Part shown: piece by piece, positions 61,813-64,000 of the stretch | Layout of the letters: each line of letters begins with the position of its first letter | Numbering within the stretch: position 1 is the stretch's first letter | From: an uncultured Croceitalea sp. | Lineage (GTDB): Bacteria; Bacteroidota; Bacteroidia; Flavobacteriales; Flavobacteriaceae | Length of the DNA stretch: 64,000 bases | Reading direction: 5' to 3' | NCBI GenBank assembly: GCA_947503285.1 | Contig: CANNDD010000001.1 | Span: forward strand, 434,001 to 498,000 | Made by a program: the position numbers and the translations under genes | The notes under the pieces: generated by a model | The model's input: the letters and a program-made list of their open reading frames with translations, nothing else | Database searches by the model: none | What the model was told of the DNA's origin: nothing

Positions 61813-62463
61813 TTATTTTTCCTGAAGGTCTTTTAAATTGGATTTTAACTGGTTCAAATAGTTGCCAAATTTGATTTTTTGTTCAAATCGGGATAGATGA
61901 AAGAAAACCACGGCACCAATGATAATTGCAGCAAGAACCAGAAGTGTGATTTCCATTGTGCCTTCAACAAATCCCTTGCGGTTGTTCAACAAATAACTTA
62001 CCCAACCGAGCGCTATGGAATTGAATGCTACGCCAGAATGGATATTGAGCTTAATGGTGCGACCCATAATGCCAATAAAGCGCTTTAAAGATTCCTTGAC
62101 GGTAGCCGTACTGGTTTCAAAATAGGTTATTTCTCGAAATGCCTTAAAGTTCCAAGACAACATCGCTGCCATAAAAAGTATGACTGTTGCCAAGAAAATT
62201 CGATTGTCCATCACATCAAAAATAGCCTCATAGAAAGCAAATTTTGTTGGGTTTACAAACGAGCCTATGAGCATCACTATGCAAATGACCAAAGACAGGC
62301 TACCCAATGAAAACTTGAAATACATCACTCGTTTTATTTTGGCCAATACCGATTTTGAATCTTTTTTGATGGATTTTTCAACCACAAATCCGTCCATTCG
62401 TTCTTTTGAGATGGTGTCATCCACCACCACGTCCCAAACTGATTTTAATTCCAGTAGTTCCAT
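61813..62463 (-). CDS. Four-helix membrane protein, candidate anti-sigma factor
   Basis: A 216-aa protein: soluble N-terminal 45 residues (MELLELKSVWDVVVDDTISK), then four membrane segments (FSLGSLSLVICIVMLIGSFV, LATVILFMAAMLSWNF, GVAFNSIALGWVSYLL, ITLLVLAAIIIGAVVFF) and a cytosolic tail. It starts one base after the ECF sigma stop, which is the usual place of an anti-sigma gene. No anti-sigma motif is visible, so the role is inference. Confidence 0.7.
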   Translation of the reverse strand: MELLELKSVWDVVVDDTISKERMDGFVVEKSIKKDSKSVLAKIKRVMYFKFSLGSLSLVICIVMLIGSFVNPTKFAFYEAIFDVMDNRIFLATVILFMAAMLSWNFKAFREITYFETSTATVKESLKRFIGIMGRTIKLNIHSGVAFNSIALGWVSYLLNNRKGFVEGTMEITLLVLAAIIIGAVVFFHLSRFEQKIKFGNYLNQLKSNLKDLQEK

Positions 62464-62464
62464 C

Positions 62465-62965
62465 TTAGTTTTTCTTTACTGTTTTTGACAATTTCGTTTT
62501 TATACGGTTCATTTTTACGCGAACATAGTTTTGTGTAATCCCTACTATATCCGCTATCTCTTCATTTGATTTTTCTTCCAAATGCAACATCACTATGGCC
62601 TTTTCAACTTTGTTCAAACCTGAAATAGCCATATGCATCAATTTTAATTTTTCATCGATAGCCTCAGATTTTTGCTCTACCGAAGCATCTTTAAATTGAT
62701 TGGTCTGAAAAAAGAGTTGTTGTTTCTTCTTGGTCTTTCGTAAATCCTGAATGGCCACATTAATGGCCACACGGTACATCCAAGTAGAAAATTTGGAATC
62801 CCCTTTAAAGGATGGGTAAGATTTCCAGAGCTGTATCAGTATTTCCTGGAATAGATCTTTCCGATGCTCTTCATTGTCACAGTACATCCTACATACTTTA
62901 TGGATGATACCCTGTGATTCTTCTATCCGTTTGGAAAATTCTATTTCAAGTTGTTCGTTGCCCAA
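62465..62965 (-). CDS. ECF RNA polymerase sigma factor
   Basis: A 166-aa ECF sigma factor. Region 2: IIHKVCRMYCDNEEHRKDLFQEILIQLW and FKGDSKFSTWMYRVAINVAI. Region 4: LNKVEKAIVMLHLEEKSNEEIADIVGITQNYVRVKMNRIKTKL. It is likely held by the membrane protein encoded one base downstream. It follows the DUF6090 gene by 4 bp. Confidence 0.93.
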   Translation of the reverse strand: MGNEQLEIEFSKRIEESQGIIHKVCRMYCDNEEHRKDLFQEILIQLWKSYPSFKGDSKFSTWMYRVAINVAIQDLRKTKKKQQLFFQTNQFKDASVEQKSEAIDEKLKLMHMAISGLNKVEKAIVMLHLEEKSNEEIADIVGITQNYVRVKMNRIKTKLSKTVKKN

Positions 62966-62969
62966 TAGA

Positions 62970-63707
62970 TTATTCGGTTTGTTTGTTCAGTCGTTTTTGC
63001 AAAGCGGTCGTCTCCTCACTCAAGGTTCCATAAAGTCTTTCTTGAAAATCGTACAGTTTTAAACTTTCGGCAAGGGTATTGTTGAGTACCAAAAATTGAT
63101 CTGAGTCTAAATTATTTCGCCAATTTGCAACTGACCGATGTTGTTTGTCGGAATATCCGTTCAAGTGCAATAAATCGGTGTTCTTTTTAAGTTCTAAATC
63201 GTATCGTGCTATGTTCTCGATAGTCTGGGTTTCATAAGTAAAATAACGTTCCTGAAGATTTTTCAATTTAAGGATGGCCTCCTTTATATTTTTTGGAAAC
63301 AAGGAAAGATTACCCGTGGCAATAAGGTCTTCAATGGTGTAAGTACCTGTGTAGAAAGCACTCTTGGATGTGTTGACACTATCCAATCGTTCAAGCAGAA
63401 TCGTTGTTTCCGGATTTTCAATATTATAGTAATCTAAATAGTAATTAATCGATTTTCGCTTTCGCGAAAGCGATTCCTTTGATTTGTTCAGATTGATGAT
63501 GTCTTGTTGCAATTCTTGCGTAAGACTTGTTAGGTAGGCATCTAAAAGAGCATCACGTTTTTTCTGCTCGTTACTATTATTGATGGCAACCGCAATTAGG
63601 ATTCCGATAACGACCAATAAGATTTCGCCTATGGCGTAAAGCAGGTATTTACCTATTCTATTCTTGCCCAAGTGTTGACGCCGTATCTTCTTGAATAACT
63701 GAATCAT
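62970..63707 (-). CDS. DUF6090 family membrane protein
   Basis: A 245-aa protein: N-terminal basic helix MIQLFKKIRRQHLGKNRIGK, one membrane segment (YLLYAIGEILLVVIGILIAVAIN), then a long helical domain (about 60-245) rich in coiled-coil heptads. This matches DUF6090, widespread in flavobacteria, function unknown. First gene of the sigma operon. Confidence 0.88.
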   Translation of the reverse strand: MIQLFKKIRRQHLGKNRIGKYLLYAIGEILLVVIGILIAVAINNSNEQKKRDALLDAYLTSLTQELQQDIINLNKSKESLSRKRKSINYYLDYYNIENPETTILLERLDSVNTSKSAFYTGTYTIEDLIATGNLSLFPKNIKEAILKLKNLQERYFTYETQTIENIARYDLELKKNTDLLHLNGYSDKQHRSVANWRNNLDSDQFLVLNNTLAESLKLYDFQERLYGTLSEETTALQKRLNKQTE

Positions 63708-64000
63708 AGTATAGGGATTGGTTTAAGTAACCCCTTAATATGTTAAAAAATTCAGTTAATAATTACATTTTTGGTTGAATATTTTTTCATCATTATCTAC
63801 TTTCATAAGTAGTCGTGTTTATGTGTATGTGTCCAAGAAATTTATAGTGAAGCGCTTTCTCCTGAAATGTAGTCCTTTGACTGCGCTCAGGACAGGCTTT
63901 TTTTGAAAAATGAAAGGGAATGTTCAGAGAGGATTATGGATTAAATGGTACTCTAAAATAAAGATTAGCAATCCATCTTATTAATATAAAATCTCACAAA
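63708..64000. other. Right-edge spacer
   Basis: About 290 bp upstream of the DUF6090 gene with no recognised gene. It holds the short repeat at 63873-63898. Confidence 0.5.
63873..63898. repeat. Short intergenic repeat motif (single copy seen)
   Basis: The core TTTGACTGCGCTCAGGACAG, preceded by TCC, resembles a repeat scattered through intergenic regions of many Flavobacteriia (from memory, not checked). TCCT and AGGA at its ends form a small dyad. Only one copy is seen in this window. Confidence 0.3.

Noticed and set aside
1-64000. CRISPR array, tRNA, rRNA, prophage or transposase genes
   Set aside because: No regularly spaced repeats, cloverleaf-like segments, rRNA-like stretches or transposase/integrase motifs were seen in either strand.

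Overview
The window looks like chromosomal DNA of a marine-type member of the Flavobacteriaceae (Bacteroidota). The signs are AT-rich spacers, lipoboxes with Lys/Asn just after the Cys, many AraC regulators, DUF2490, DUF6090, DUF1761 and DUF5706 proteins, and a candidate TAnnTTTG-type -7 promoter box. No rRNA, tRNA, CRISPR array or complete insertion sequence was found. The genus cannot be fixed from this stretch.

Region 1 (1-9155) is regulatory. It holds the N-terminal part of a giant tandem-GAF protein cut by the left edge, a TPR histidine kinase and a REC-GAF-AAA+ sigma-54 response regulator in one operon, and two closely related AraC regulators flanking that pair.

Region 2 (9348-24252) is the most striking part: 17 consecutive minus-strand genes with gaps of at most 55 bp, several start/stop overlaps, and a strong terminator at 9348-9370. 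The genes encode three paralogous alginate-export-type outer-membrane porins, two YcaC-like cysteine hydrolases, two pirins, a YtcJ-like amidohydrolase lipoprotein, a HSL-type esterase, a SMP-30-like propeller, a Tat-exported WrbA-like flavodoxin, an F420-reductase-like NAD(P) protein, DoxX, a NTF2-like protein, a lipocalin-like protein, a small GNAT and an unrecognised 310-aa protein. It reads as an uncharacterised uptake/export and redox-detoxification or catabolic system. The substrate is unknown.

Region 3 (24455-30623) holds a UBP zinc-finger protein, a DUF5706 (Pycsar-effector-like) membrane protein beside a degenerate metallo-beta-lactamase-fold protein, an MhqO/MhqD/cupin operon flanked by a repeated element, a frameshifted GreA-like gene and a stand-alone leucyl-aminopeptidase N-domain.

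Region 4 (30659-46073) holds NhaA-DoxX, an ECF sigma-led gene run (membrane protein, alkyltransferase-like protein, AraC, DUF1761, TolB-like, DUF3052), a DUF4440/beta-lactamase fusion, two TetR units each with a duplicated palindromic operator, an mgtE gene split by an in-frame stop, a MscS-like channel, a lipoprotein carbonic anhydrase and a DUF2490 protein.

Region 5 (46277-64000) carries two AraC + aldo/keto-reductase + SDR modules, the first with 21-bp-spaced direct repeats in front of its target operon. It also has M20 hydrolase/Crp genes with a palindrome between them, a beta-lactamase-like lipoprotein, spacers with degraded reading-frame remnants, and an ECF sigma operon with a candidate membrane anti-sigma factor, an alpha/beta hydrolase and a truncated PD40 lipoprotein.
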